DNA from: Liquorilactobacillus sucicola DSM 21376 = JCM 15457
Lineage (GTDB): Bacteria > Bacillota > Bacilli > Lactobacillales > Lactobacillaceae
Assembly (NCBI RefSeq): GCF_000612445.1
Contig: NZ_BALC01000003.1
Span: 62,001-126,000, forward strand
Length of the DNA: 64,000 nt
Direction: 5' to 3'
Of this stretch, positions 28,721 to 37,858 are shown in pieces. Made by a program: the position numbers and the translations under genes. The notes beneath the pieces were generated by a model. That model searched no databases and was not told the origin of the DNA. It saw only the letters and a program-made list of their open reading frames with translations. Every line of letters begins with the position of its first letter. Within the stretch, counting starts at the first letter, position 1.

Positions 28721-30136
28721 ATGGCAAGTATTACAACCGCTAATGGGATCAGCAGTACTTTAGGGCAATTCTCAGGTATAACGGCTGACGACGTTGAACA
28801 ACTGTTGCAAGCTGACTCAGTCGGTAAGACTAGAGCCCAGAATCAAATTACGACTCTAACTGATCAAAAAACGGCTTGGAGCGACGTTAAAACACGACTG
28901 AATAACTTTCTAACCAAGGTCAACGCTTTACAGTCTGACGATGCTTATCAGACGAAGAAAGCGACGACTTCCGATGCAACGATCGCCTCAATTACTGGCG
29001 ACACGGCAGCTGCTGAAGGAACTTATGATTTAAAGGTCGAACAGTTAGCGACTGCCAGTAAGATCACAGGTGCTCGGCTCGATATCAAGAACAGTAAAAC
29101 GGCTGTTGGAGCTGCCGGCTCATTAACGCTAACAAGTGCGGAATTAGATAAAGATGGTCAAGCTAAGACTTTTAACTTCGATATCAGTGCCACAGACACA
29201 TTGAACGATATTGCAGCTAAGGTCAATAAAGAGACAGGTAATTCAAACATCAAAGCTAGCGTGGTTGATAACCGGCTGATTCTGGCGAATAACAAAATGG
29301 GTGCGCGTGACATCAGCGTTGGTGGCGATTCCGCAGCCAGCCTTGGATTAGCAACTGGAGCGACAACTACTAAAGGGCAGTCAGCTATTTTTCAACTTGA
29401 TGGCATGCAAGTAACCCGTGACACGAATACTGTTAGCGACGTCATTGAAGGGACAACCTTTACACTTTCGAAGGTCAGTGACGACCACGCAACACTTTCA
29501 TTGACGAATGATACTTCTAAGACTGTTTCAGCAGTCAAAGACTTGGTATCACAGTATAACAGCTTAATGAGTTTGATTAGCGATGATCTAGATGTAGGTG
29601 ATCCTAGCAAATCAGATAATACAACTGGTAAATTAGTCGGTGATAGTGAATTGATGCGGTTGCAATCCTCCTTACGGAATATGGTAACCAATCCTTATGT
29701 TGCTGGCAGCAGTTTAAACCCGAATAAAGTTGGAATTTCATTTATTGATCGTGAAGGAACTCTTGGGTTGGATGAAGATAAGCTGAATAAAGCAGTTGCA
29801 GATGATCCTGAAGCAGTTAAGAATATGTTCTATCAATCAACCAAGAATTCAATTGGGACAGTTACTTCTGAATCGGGTTATGCTGCTGACTTGTCTAAGA
29901 TGCTTAATACTTACCTGGTTGATAGTTCAGCTAACAAGGGTGTCATTGCGACCAAGTCTGCTGGGTATGACTCTAGCATTAAAGACCTGAACAAGCAGAT
30001 CGATAGTTTTAATACAATGTTAGAGGCGAAAAAGACGCAGTATGTTGATATGTTTACCCGGCTTGATCAGGCTATGATGGAAGCCCAATCACAGATGAAC
30101 TACTTCACAAGTCAAACATCCTCAATGTCTAGTTAA
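28721..30136 (+). CDS. fliD: Flagellar filament cap protein FliD
   Basis: 471 residues. It has the FliD N-terminal helix region with ARNQI-like RAQNQITTLTDQKTAWSDV and the closing coiled coil (IKDLNKQIDSFNTMLEAKKTQYVDM, read in parts) before FTRLDQAMMEAQSQM. FliD caps the growing filament and inserts flagellin subunits. It is intact. The order flaG-fliD-fliT-fliS is standard. Confidence 0.93.
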   Translation: MASITTANGISSTLGQFSGITADDVEQLLQADSVGKTRAQNQITTLTDQKTAWSDVKTRLNNFLTKVNALQSDDAYQTKKATTSDATIASITGDTAAAEGTYDLKVEQLATASKITGARLDIKNSKTAVGAAGSLTLTSAELDKDGQAKTFNFDISATDTLNDIAAKVNKETGNSNIKASVVDNRLILANNKMGARDISVGGDSAASLGLATGATTTKGQSAIFQLDGMQVTRDTNTVSDVIEGTTFTLSKVSDDHATLSLTNDTSKTVSAVKDLVSQYNSLMSLISDDLDVGDPSKSDNTTGKLVGDSELMRLQSSLRNMVTNPYVAGSSLNPNKVGISFIDREGTLGLDEDKLNKAVADDPEAVKNMFYQSTKNSIGTVTSESGYAADLSKMLNTYLVDSSANKGVIATKSAGYDSSIKDLNKQIDSFNTMLEAKKTQYVDMFTRLDQAMMEAQSQMNYFTSQTSSMSS

Positions 30137-30152
30137 AGATTAGGTGATAAAA

Positions 30153-30494
30153 ATGAAAACAACGGAAGACGAGCAGTTGCTGAGTCAATTGCAAAAATTA
30201 GCTGATTTGTTGAGCTCTTGGGATGAGAAGAGCCTTGAACAGGCTGAAAGTATTCTCAAGGAAGCACAAGCAATGATTGTTGTTTTGGATGGTTTGTCGC
30301 TTAAAAAGTTAACTGATCCTGAAAAAGAAGTCGTTGACCGAATCGTGGGACAGTATGGTAAACTAGTGCATGTTCTCTCAGCTAAGAAGGGGCAGCTGGT
30401 AAAACAGTATGCACAGTTGAATAAACCAAACAGCACGATCAGAACGTATTTGCAGCAAGAACAAGGGGCATCCCTTATTGATGTTGACTTTTAA
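30153..30494 (+). CDS. FliT-like chaperone candidate
   Basis: 113 residues when started at ATG 30153, which has AGGTG at a good distance; GTG 30144 is an in-frame alternative. The protein is helical and charged (LQKLADLLSSWDEKSLEQAESILKEAQ in parts) with no motif I can name. Position between fliD and fliS fits FliT, the chaperone that binds FliD before export, a family with little sequence conservation. The function is inferred from context. Confidence 0.6.
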   Translation: MKTTEDEQLLSQLQKLADLLSSWDEKSLEQAESILKEAQAMIVVLDGLSLKKLTDPEKEVVDRIVGQYGKLVHVLSAKKGQLVKQYAQLNKPNSTIRTYLQQEQGASLIDVDF

Positions 30495-30510
30495 GGAGTG
30501 GAAATAAAGA

Positions 30511-30888
30511 ATGGGTTATGAAAATGCCAAGGATAGTTATCTAAAAAACCAAGTAATCAGTGCTTCACCAAACAAATTGATCGAGATGCTTTACCAAGGC
30601 GCAATTAAGAGTGTTAAGATCGCTGGTCTTGCGATTGAGAACGATGATCCTAAAAAAGCGCATAAAGAACTAGTCCGTGCCCAAGATATCTTAATGGAGC
30701 TTAAGGGCTCACTTAATACTGAGGTTGAGAGTGATGTCCCAGCCAATTTAGAATCACTGTATGATTTTATGAATGAACAGCTTGTTAAAGCTAATATTAA
30801 TAAGGATAAAACCTTGCTGCCGCCAGTTGTTAAGATGCTGACGGAGCTGCTTGATGCATGGACACAGATTACAACTGAAATAAAATAA
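30511..30888 (+). CDS. fliS: Flagellin export chaperone FliS
   Basis: 125 residues. The FliS signatures are present: ENAKDSYLKNQVISASPNKL at the start, MLYQGAIKSVKIA in helix 1, HKELVRAQDILMEL and YDFMNEQLVKAN. FliS binds flagellin C-termini in the cytoplasm to stop premature polymerisation. An AAGGAG precedes ATG 30511. It is the last motility gene in the window and is followed by a terminator. Confidence 0.95.
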   Translation: MGYENAKDSYLKNQVISASPNKLIEMLYQGAIKSVKIAGLAIENDDPKKAHKELVRAQDILMELKGSLNTEVESDVPANLESLYDFMNEQLVKANINKDKTLLPPVVKMLTELLDAWTQITTEIK

Positions 30889-30896
30889 TGTAGCAG

Positions 30897-30934
30897 AAAA
30901 CGTCTTGCTAAGCTTGGCTTAGGGGCGTTTTTTT
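30897..30934 (+). terminator. Terminator after fliS
   Basis: AAACGTCTTGCTAAG pairs with CTTAGGGGCGTTT with a small bulge and wobble pairs, followed by a seven-T run. It ends the flagellin-fliS block. Confidence 0.8.
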
Positions 30935-30990
30935 ACTGAGTAACAAGTGGTAAAAATAAATTAGTATTATTACATTGTGTGGTCTTTTAA

Positions 30991-31755
30991 GTGGAAGTAA
31001 ACGGTATAACGGATAAAAATTATAACAAAACAGTAAGTCTTATTGGAAAAGTAGTAAGTATGCCGTTAGTACGTGTAAATAGAAAAGAATTTCTGAGTAG
31101 AGAGTCTTCTGAAGTTAGTGATGAAAGACTGTATAAAATAATTCATGAAGGGCCACAATCAGTATATACGCCAGATGAATTGGAAATGAGAGCTAATAAG
31201 TTAATTAAAAAGAATATACTTGAAACAGCAGGAACTTCGTTTTTGGCAGGGCTGCCATCTAATCCTGTGACCGCATCTGCATCAGCGGGAGCAGATATAA
31301 TACAGTATTTTGGCTTCGCAATACATTTGGCTCAGCAACTATGTTATTTGTTTGGCAAGGATGAGTTATTTAGTGAAAATAACAAACTAACTGAGAATGG
31401 GCAGGAAGCCTTAATAATTTACTTAGGTATTATGCTGGGAGTTTCGAGTGCTAATTCGGGACTAATGTTTGTCTCTAGAAGGTTTGGTGGCACCGCAGAA
31501 AAAAAGATTGCCAAGACAGCTGTTACACAAACGGCTTGGTATCCTATACTAAAAAAAGTGGGAAATGCTATAGGAATTAAAATTACCAAACAGTCTACCG
31601 GAAAATTTTTAACAAAGGCTATACCTGTTCTTGGAGGAATAGTTTCAGGTGGTTTGACGTTTATATCATTTAAACCCATGGGTATGAAATTAGAAAAAGC
31701 TTTAAAAAAAGGCCTTGAAAGTGATCCAATTATTGTTGAAGGAGAGATAATGTAG
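30991..31755 (+). CDS. EcsC-like membrane-associated protein
   Basis: 254 residues from GTG 30991. No ribosome site is obvious there; ATG 31060 is a possible later start. Hydrophobic central segments (AGADIIQYFGFAIHLAQQL, YLGIMLGVSSANSGLMF) and the C-terminal FLTKAIPVLGGIVSGGLTF resemble the closing part of EcsC family proteins, of unclear function. It lies just after the motility operon terminator and 23 bases before a lipoprotein, with which it probably forms a two-gene unit. The family call is moderate. Confidence 0.6.
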   Translation: MEVNGITDKNYNKTVSLIGKVVSMPLVRVNRKEFLSRESSEVSDERLYKIIHEGPQSVYTPDELEMRANKLIKKNILETAGTSFLAGLPSNPVTASASAGADIIQYFGFAIHLAQQLCYLFGKDELFSENNKLTENGQEALIIYLGIMLGVSSANSGLMFVSRRFGGTAEKKIAKTAVTQTAWYPILKKVGNAIGIKITKQSTGKFLTKAIPVLGGIVSGGLTFISFKPMGMKLEKALKKGLESDPIIVEGEIM

Positions 31756-31778
31756 TAATAAAAAATTGAGGTGATAGT

Positions 31779-32866
31779 TTGAAAAGAGAAACAGTAGTAG
31801 TTTTATTAATGAGTGTCTTTTTACTCACCGCCTGCAGCTCCAACAGTCAGCCAACTTTTGCCAACAAAGACAACAAAAATTCGTCTACGCAGAAAAAAGC
31901 AGTCAAGGCTTCAAGTAAGAAGACACAGCACCGTGCGGCTTCTTCTAGTTCAAGCAGTAGTTCCACCAAGCATGAAACAACTCGTTGGAACGGTGCCAAA
32001 GCGGCTGCACTGCGCAAATTTATGGATCAGTGGCAGCAAACGATGGACCAGCAATATGAGAGTTACACACCTGCCAAGAACGTTAATTTCTATGGTGCGA
32101 AGTATCCTGATGAACTGGCGAATAAGACAACAGCAGTCAATGACCAACAAGCCTCGGTCGAGTGGTCAGATACGGGCAGCGGTAATAAAGAATATGAAGT
32201 GGTCGCCGTCTATTCTGATGCCGAATATGTGCAGAACATGGGCGAACACTTATACATTTTTACGCTACATAATGGGCAGCCTGAAGTGCTGATTACACAA
32301 CAAAATCAGGGGATGCCCGATCATTTGATTCATTTCAAACAAACAGAAAACAAGGTTTTAAGTACAGGCTTTGCCAACATTATTAAGGGACAAAGTGCAA
32401 CGGCACCAACCTCAAGTAGTCAGAGCAATAGTCAAAAAACAGTTTCAATTGTTCCAGCCGCTCTGAAGCGGACGTGGTATGGTTATGATGATGATGGAAA
32501 ACTTAATACAGTCACAATTACTGATGATACATTGACAGCCGGCGGTTCCAAAATCTATCTGCACACACGAGATAATAATATTGACCCATCCCAAGAGCCG
32601 CAACATGATGATTGGGCAACGCCAGCATGGGGAATATTCGTGGAATTGATTTTCTGAATGTTAGAGGGTGGAACCAAACAGCTGGTGACGGTGAGTACTA
32701 CGGTGTCAAGCAAGAAAATGTCGCTGGACAAAATATTGATGTTATGGTGGAAGCTGGTGGAGCTGGTGCTTGGTGTTCACAAACTTATTATGCTTCAGTT
32801 GATTTAGCCAAAAAACAGCAGGGACAGAAGTACGATGATATTACGTATTACGATGATGCTGACTAG
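31779..32866 (+). pseudogene. DUF4767-type lipoprotein, frameshifted near the C-terminus
   Basis: It starts at TTG 31779 after GAGGTG. The signal peptide ends in LLTAC with lipid-anchor Cys19, followed by a Ser/Thr/Lys-rich linker. The segment RWNGAKAAALRKFMDQWQQT and YGAKYPDEL match DUF4767 of lactobacillus surface lipoproteins. The frame stops at 32657 after WATPAWGIF, but the natural continuation MGNIRGIDFLNVRGWNQT runs one frame back to 32866. One restored base near 32625 gives about 362 residues. Function is unknown; it is anchored outside the membrane. Confidence 0.78.
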
Positions 32867-32886
32867 AACTAGATAGATCGTCCGGT

Positions 32887-32911
32887 TTGTAAAAAATACA
32901 GTATTTTTTTA
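32887..32911 (+). terminator. AT-rich terminator after the lipoprotein
   Basis: AAAAAATAC is followed immediately by a matching GTATTTTTT arm and a T-run. It is a short, weak stem at the 3' end of the lipoprotein gene. Confidence 0.5.
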
Positions 32912-33084
32912 AAAGGGGCATTTTAAAATTTATGTTTTATTTAGCTCATAAATTCAATCTTAATTTGATTGTGAAAATTGCTTACTTCTTTCTTTGCCCC
33001 ACTTGCGGCTGCATAACAGCGTAGTTTACATACTGGCTAAAACGTAAACACCACAAGTAAAATAGGCGACATTTAGCCACTAAA

Positions 33085-33119
33085 AAAGCCCCTGGCGACC
33101 ACGAATCGCTAGGGGCTTT
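33085..33119. terminator. GC-rich hairpin in a gene-free gap
   Basis: AAAGCCCCTGGCGA (33085-33098) pairs with TCGCTAGGGGCTTT (33106-33119). A six-base A-run on the left makes it look like a minus-strand terminator, yet no minus-strand gene lies to its right. The surrounding gap (32912-33323) holds no gene that I can see. Confidence 0.5.
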
Positions 33120-33323
33120 GGTGTAAAAATATTTATTCTTTCTTTGCAAGTTCATTGTTACATGAAACAATAGGATGGTTGGTTACTAGAGGATAAATTT
33201 GAATAACTAACTTCGGTTATACGGATCTTCTGTTAAAGGGTCTTTTGTTTAGCACTTTGGCATATTAGGTTCTATTATAAGAAAGTGGTTGCAGTACAAA
33301 TAAATTTTAAGGAGTTTTTCATC

Positions 33324-33962
33324 ATGAAGCTATTTGATCCTGCGCTGGCCCTTGACTCGCTACCAACAATTCTCAGTGGATTGCCGCTTTCGCTGTTTCT
33401 ACTTGCAGTTTGTTTTTTTCTGGCAAATATTAGCGGTATTTTTATAATGCTTCTGCGAATTAGCCATAATCGCTTATTTAGCTTGTTTGCCCGTTTCTAT
33501 ATTTCATTTTTCAGAGGAGTCCCTGTACTTGTAGTTTTGTTCTTGACCTACTTTGGTGCCAACATGGATGCAATTCCCGCTGCTATTCTATCATTAACAC
33601 TCGTTTCTAGCGCCTTTGTGGCAGAATACTATCGTTCCGCTCTTATTGGAATTAACGAGACACAATCTGATGCAGCTCGGGCGCTTGGCCTGTCAAAATT
33701 TGCGGCAATGCGCTACGTGATTCTCCCCCAGGCTTTTCGCATTGCTTTGCCTGCCCTAGGCAATGTGCTCCTTGATATGTTTAAAGGAACTTCCCTTGCT
33801 GCGATGATCACTGTCTCAGAAATATTTATGAAGGCCAAAATCACTGCTGGTGCCAGCCAAGATTACATGACCATTTACATCGTGATCGCAATTATTTACT
33901 GGTTAGTCTGTTGTGGCCTAAGCTTTCTTGAACAGCTGGCAGAACGATATTTTCATTACTAA
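33324..33962 (+). CDS. Amino-acid ABC transporter permease (HisM/GlnP type)
   Basis: 212 residues from ATG 33324, supported by AAGGAG; an open frame extends to 33285 without support. About five membrane helices. The typical start of the conserved core, SFFRGVPVLVVLFLTYFG, and the EAA loop DAARALGLSKFAAMRYVILPQAFRIALPALG are present. It moves a polar amino acid across the membrane. The binding protein follows, but no ATPase gene is near; the ATPase at 55375 is the only one in the window. Confidence 0.88.
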   Translation: MKLFDPALALDSLPTILSGLPLSLFLLAVCFFLANISGIFIMLLRISHNRLFSLFARFYISFFRGVPVLVVLFLTYFGANMDAIPAAILSLTLVSSAFVAEYYRSALIGINETQSDAARALGLSKFAAMRYVILPQAFRIALPALGNVLLDMFKGTSLAAMITVSEIFMKAKITAGASQDYMTIYIVIAIIYWLVCCGLSFLEQLAERYFHY

Positions 33963-34060
33963 TTTCTATTAAAGGGCTTTTATATTGTGATAGCGCTTGC
34001 TAAAGCTTATTATTAAAATGGTTGGTAATTAAACTGTTATCTAAAGGGAGGAATTTGCAT

Positions 34061-34912
34061 ATGTTACGCAAAAAATGGTTATTTTTTTTAGTGCTTACGA
34101 TTACCTTTATTATTGGACTCATAGGTGCGAACAATGTTAGTGCCGCTAAGAGCACTTTGACGGTTGCTACTTCGGGAACTCTTTATCCGACCTCGTATCA
34201 TGATTCCAAAACAAAGAAGCTGACCGGATATGACATTGAGGTTATTAAGGTAGTTGCTAAAAAAATCCATAGGAAGGTGATTTTTAAGGAGTACGGCGTT
34301 GATGGCATGCTGACTGCAGTCAAGTCTGGCAAGGCAGATGTGGCAATTAATGACTTTGCAATATCACCAGACCGCCAAAAAAACTATCTGATGTCGGTCC
34401 CAATAAAGCACTCATTCAATAGTTTAGTTGTCCGTGCAAAGGATAATTCCGGTATTCACACGTGGGCTGACCTTAAGGGAAAACGTGCTGCGGGAGAAGC
34501 AGGAACCAACTATCAGCGGCTTGCACAACAGTTAGGAGCTAAACTAGTCAACTACGATAATGTCACCAATGATGTTTACCTCAGAGATGTTAAGAATGGT
34601 AAAACTGATTTTATTATGAATGACTACTATTTACAGAAACTGGCACTTAAGGCAGTACCTAATAACGGGCTTAAGATTATTCCTAGCATGTACTTCACCA
34701 CTAATGAAGATGGCAAAGGTGAAGGAATTATCATTGGTAAAAGTAATAAAAAGCTCCAAAAACAGATCAACATCCAACTTGCTAAGCTGAAAAAGAGTGG
34801 CTCGATTTCTAAAATAGCGCAGAAGTATTATGGTGCTGATGTCACAAAGAAACCGAGTGCTCACATCTCGAAAGAATTTACCATTCAAAGTAATAAGTAT
34901 GATGGACAATAA
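34061..34912 (+). CDS. ABC transporter substrate-binding protein (family 3)
   Basis: 283 residues from ATG 34061 after AAAGGGAGGAA. A signal peptide with the likely cleavage site VSA-AK is present, but there is no lipobox cysteine, which is unusual for Gram-positive binding proteins. The SBP family 3 fold shows LTGYDIEVIKVVAKK, DVAINDFAISPDRQKNY and GTNYQRLAQQLGAKLVNYD. It likely binds a polar amino acid. It is paired with the permease upstream. How it is retained at the surface is unclear. Confidence 0.87.
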   Translation: MLRKKWLFFLVLTITFIIGLIGANNVSAAKSTLTVATSGTLYPTSYHDSKTKKLTGYDIEVIKVVAKKIHRKVIFKEYGVDGMLTAVKSGKADVAINDFAISPDRQKNYLMSVPIKHSFNSLVVRAKDNSGIHTWADLKGKRAAGEAGTNYQRLAQQLGAKLVNYDNVTNDVYLRDVKNGKTDFIMNDYYLQKLALKAVPNNGLKIIPSMYFTTNEDGKGEGIIIGKSNKKLQKQINIQLAKLKKSGSISKIAQKYYGADVTKKPSAHISKEFTIQSNKYDGQ

Positions 34913-34954
34913 TTCATCATTGTAATTGTTTTGAAGAAGAGTTAAACTATTTCT

Positions 34955-35242
34955 ATGAATATCGAAATAGAAAAAGAAAATAAACTAGCAGAATTGTTTG
35001 GTGCCCTTAGTGAACCTAATCGTATTCGAATCATTAAGATCTTAAGGGATAGTGAGCATGAATTGAATTGTGGTGAAGTAAGCCGGTTATTGCAAATAGC
35101 ACCTTCGACAGTTTCGTATCACTTTAAGGCCTTGCGCCAAGCGGGTCTAACTAAAACTAGGCAGCAGGCGCAGGCAAAGTACTTGTCTTTGAATAAGGAG
35201 ACATTCGAGCGATACTTGCCAGGTTTTCTGGATTCGTTATGA
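34955..35242 (+). CDS. ArsR family regulator (single-cysteine)
   Basis: 95 residues, a compact winged helix. FGALSEPNRIRIIKIL and the recognition helix region IAPSTVSYHFKALRQAGL are typical of ArsR. It lacks the CXC metal motif and has one cysteine (NCGEVSRLL). It lies directly before a glutathione-S-transferase-like gene and probably controls it. A paralogue lies at 36150 with a cysteine at the same aligned position. Confidence 0.88.
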   Translation: MNIEIEKENKLAELFGALSEPNRIRIIKILRDSEHELNCGEVSRLLQIAPSTVSYHFKALRQAGLTKTRQQAQAKYLSLNKETFERYLPGFLDSL

Positions 35243-35301
35243 ATCCTTTTTCTTTTAATTGCTATTTCGATGAATATAAAAATAAAGGAAGAAGAATTGT
35301 T

Positions 35302-35937
35302 ATGAAATTATTTTATGCTGCTGGTTCTAGTTCCATGGCACCGCATATTTTGTTGGAGGAAAGTGGAATCCCCTATGTATTAGAAAAGGTCAATTTGGAC
35401 ACTAAGACTTGGAACGGTGGAGATTATAACTCACTGAATCCTAAGTCTTATGTTCCCGCGTTAGCAACGGATAGTGATGGTGTGCTGACAGAGTGTGCAG
35501 TTGTTTTAGAGTATATCGGAAGGCAAACAAACAAGGAGCACTTTATAGACGAATATCGCAGCAAAAGCTATTGGAAACAAAGAATGTGGCTAAACTATAT
35601 AGCAACTGAGTTACATAAAAATTTCATTTCTCCTTTTAGAAAGGGGAATTGGCTGCCAAATACTGCTGATTCGAAAAGTTTTGTTTATAAGCGGGTCCTT
35701 CCCAGATTGAAGTTTGTCGACAATGCTTTGAAGCAACAGGACTATTTAGTTAACAACGAATTTTCCGCTCCTGATGCCTATTTATTTGTGATAACTAACT
35801 GGATTAAAAGGTTAGGCTATAATTTTGACGACTTTAAAAATTTACAGAGTTTTGACGCTAGGATGAGAGAACGTTCAGCAGTTCAACGCGTTTTGCGGCA
35901 GGAAGGTAAGGCCCACACCTTGCAAGAAAAAGATTGA
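35302..35937 (+). CDS. Glutathione S-transferase-like protein (beta-class related)
   Basis: 211 residues from ATG 35302, after AAAGGAAG. The thioredoxin-like N-terminus MKLFYAAGSSSMAPHILLEE and NPKSYVPAL resemble beta-class GSTs, with DGVLTECAVVLEYI as the glutathione-contact region. The cysteine usual at position 10 is replaced by Ser10. The C-terminal half is helical. It could conjugate glutathione or another thiol to electrophiles. Beta-class GSTs are mainly proteobacterial, so acquisition by transfer is possible. An ArsR gene precedes it. Confidence 0.8.
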   Translation: MKLFYAAGSSSMAPHILLEESGIPYVLEKVNLDTKTWNGGDYNSLNPKSYVPALATDSDGVLTECAVVLEYIGRQTNKEHFIDEYRSKSYWKQRMWLNYIATELHKNFISPFRKGNWLPNTADSKSFVYKRVLPRLKFVDNALKQQDYLVNNEFSAPDAYLFVITNWIKRLGYNFDDFKNLQSFDARMRERSAVQRVLRQEGKAHTLQEKD

Positions 35938-36149
35938 CGAGTTCGTAGCTAGCGTGAGGTTTGAAAAAGCAATTTAAAATTAGTTCCTATAATAGCTAAG
36001 TAGGAGGTATTGGATTACAGCAGTTACATCATACTTAAATAATTAATCTTGAAACAAAGATTGGAATTTTTGTTACGTAATCTAAACATTGCATATTGTT
36101 CAATCTACTTTTGCTTGAAATATTATACGAAAAGTGAGATTATTGTTTT

Positions 36150-36437
36150 ATGGATATCAAACAATCAGATACAGAAATTAAACAACGAGTTTTCTTTGCT
36201 CTTTCCGATCCGGGACGGTACAAAATTATCTCTATGCTTTACCATGTTGGTCACGAAATGGGGTGTAATGAATTGAATCAGCATGTGGAGATAGACAAAT
36301 CAACTATGTCTTACCATTTGCGGACACTGAGAGAAATTGGAATTACCAATACTCGCACGCAGGGCAGGCAGAAGTATGTTAGTTTAAATATAGAGAAAAT
36401 TGAGAGGCTGCTTCCTGGACTGCTGAGATTACTCTGA
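36150..36437 (+). CDS. ArsR family regulator (single-cysteine paralogue)
   Basis: 95 residues, clearly related to the ArsR at 34955 (ALSDPGRYKIISML, DKSTMSYHLRTLREIGIT, ERLLPGLLRLL). One cysteine (GCNELNQHV) aligns with that of its paralogue. No metal-site CXC is present. The ribosome site is weak. It precedes an MFS exporter by 73 bases, so ArsR-GST and ArsR-MFS appear as two parallel modules. Confidence 0.85.
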   Translation: MDIKQSDTEIKQRVFFALSDPGRYKIISMLYHVGHEMGCNELNQHVEIDKSTMSYHLRTLREIGITNTRTQGRQKYVSLNIEKIERLLPGLLRLL

Positions 36438-36510
36438 TAAGCACATGAGTGCTTATTTTTTGAGATACTGTTTGACGATTGTAAAACTATAAAACGATTG
36501 GAGGCCAATT

Positions 36511-37677
36511 TTGAAATATCGTCGACTCTCATTCTTATTTTTCTTAGTTATGTTTGTAATTGGAACGGATACTTTCTTAGTCTCGCCACTACTACCAACT
36601 CTAACTGATTATTATGGCATTTCAACCAGTCTTTCTGGGTTTATGGTTAGTTCTTATGCGCTTGGGTATATGCTCTCAGCGCTTGTTGTTGGGCCTTTTT
36701 CAGACCAGTATGATCGTAAGAAGATTCTGGTTGGCGGGTTGATAATTTTTACATTGGCAACCACCGCTTGCGGCCTTGCCAATACTTTCCTATTAATGCT
36801 GTTTACCAGATTTATTGCTGGGGTTGCGGCAGCATCTGCTGGCCCGCAAATCTGGGCTGCCATTCCCATTCTGTTTCCTAAAAATCAGGTCGTAAAAACG
36901 ATGGGGTATGCAACTTCTGGTTTAGCGATCGCGCAAATCATCGGTGTTCCTCTGGGGAGTTACTTGGCTGCTTGGTCTTGGCGTTTTCCGTTCTTTTTTG
37001 TGGGCAGTATTGCATTAGTATTAACCGTTTTAGTAATTAATTATATGCCAGACTTGAATGGAATTGCAGTTAAGCCGCGTTCGGCTAATGTCTACCGAGA
37101 GGTTTCCAAAAATAAAGCAGTGTTGAAATTGTTGTTTTCCTATCTATTATTCCAAACAGCCAATTTTTGCGGTTTTTCTTTTATTGGAACGTGGTTTGCA
37201 AAAAGTTTTTCACTGCCAGTTGCTTCAATCGGAAGTTTTATTTTAATTATTGGCGCAGGACAGTTTATTGGCAGTCTGCTGGCTTCGCGCTTAGTTCAGG
37301 CCTTGAGCTTGCCAAGGGCATTTTTGCTGGAGTTTTTGCTTTTTGCTGGCGGTTACCTGATTCTCCCCTTTTCACCATCAGCACTTGTAGCAACAACTAT
37401 TTTAGCGTTTATTTATCTGATTGGCGGAGCGATTTTCCCGTTATTTATGACGACACTACAGTCACAAGCTGGCAATGCACGTGGCACGATTTCCTCGTTG
37501 GCGAATGCAGCCATGTATTTTGGAGAAGCAATCGGGGGTGTCTTGGGAGGGATACTTATTAAAAACTTCGCAGGATTTTTCGGTGTAGCTGCGTTCACCA
37601 TTATTGGGGTGATTTTGGCGATGCTGTTGTACGCGCGACAAGGGTATTTTAGAAAAGAAAGAAACAAGGCTGGGTAA
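36511..37677 (+). CDS. MFS exporter (DHA1 drug efflux type)
   Basis: 388 residues from TTG 36511, supported by GGAGG. Twelve hydrophobic segments. GPFSDQYDRKKILVGG is the loop 2-3 motif, RFIAGVAAASAGPQIW matches motif B, and LGYMLSALVVGPFSD is typical of DHA1 efflux pumps such as Bmr and AraJ relatives. It probably exports a small toxic compound. Regulation by the ArsR gene just upstream is likely. Confidence 0.85.
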   Translation: MKYRRLSFLFFLVMFVIGTDTFLVSPLLPTLTDYYGISTSLSGFMVSSYALGYMLSALVVGPFSDQYDRKKILVGGLIIFTLATTACGLANTFLLMLFTRFIAGVAAASAGPQIWAAIPILFPKNQVVKTMGYATSGLAIAQIIGVPLGSYLAAWSWRFPFFFVGSIALVLTVLVINYMPDLNGIAVKPRSANVYREVSKNKAVLKLLFSYLLFQTANFCGFSFIGTWFAKSFSLPVASIGSFILIIGAGQFIGSLLASRLVQALSLPRAFLLEFLLFAGGYLILPFSPSALVATTILAFIYLIGGAIFPLFMTTLQSQAGNARGTISSLANAAMYFGEAIGGVLGGILIKNFAGFFGVAAFTIIGVILAMLLYARQGYFRKERNKAG

Positions 37678-37707
37678 AAATTAAAATTAAACTAGCTTCT
37701 GTATTTG

Positions 37708-37819
37708 TTCCGTATAACCGTGTTTCCTAAGTCAAAATGCCCCATCTGCCTCGAATTGCCTATAGTAAAATGCTCGTTATGTTAGTGAATTCGTGCTAGT
37801 ACTCGAAATATAGCGACTT
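37708..37819 (+). repeat. Dispersed intergenic repeat, copy A
   Basis: About 112 bases starting TTCCGTATAACCGTG and ending TAGCGACTT. It aligns along its length with copy B at 62355-62466 (shared blocks TTCCGTATAA, TCGAATT, GCTATG-like, TAGTACTC, CGACTT). Neither copy encodes a protein. Confidence 0.65.
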
Positions 37820-37858
37820 GCATACTTCTTTTTTTAGCTGTCTTATGAGCCTTAGAGT

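Noticed and set aside
33186-33230. Third, inverted copy of the dispersed repeat (CGGTTATACGGA)
   Set aside because: Only 12 bases match the repeat start and the flanks do not align.
36002-36042. Ten-codon frame after AGGAGG (MDYSSYIILK)
   Set aside because: The TTG start is only two bases from the ribosome site, and the peptide is too short to support.
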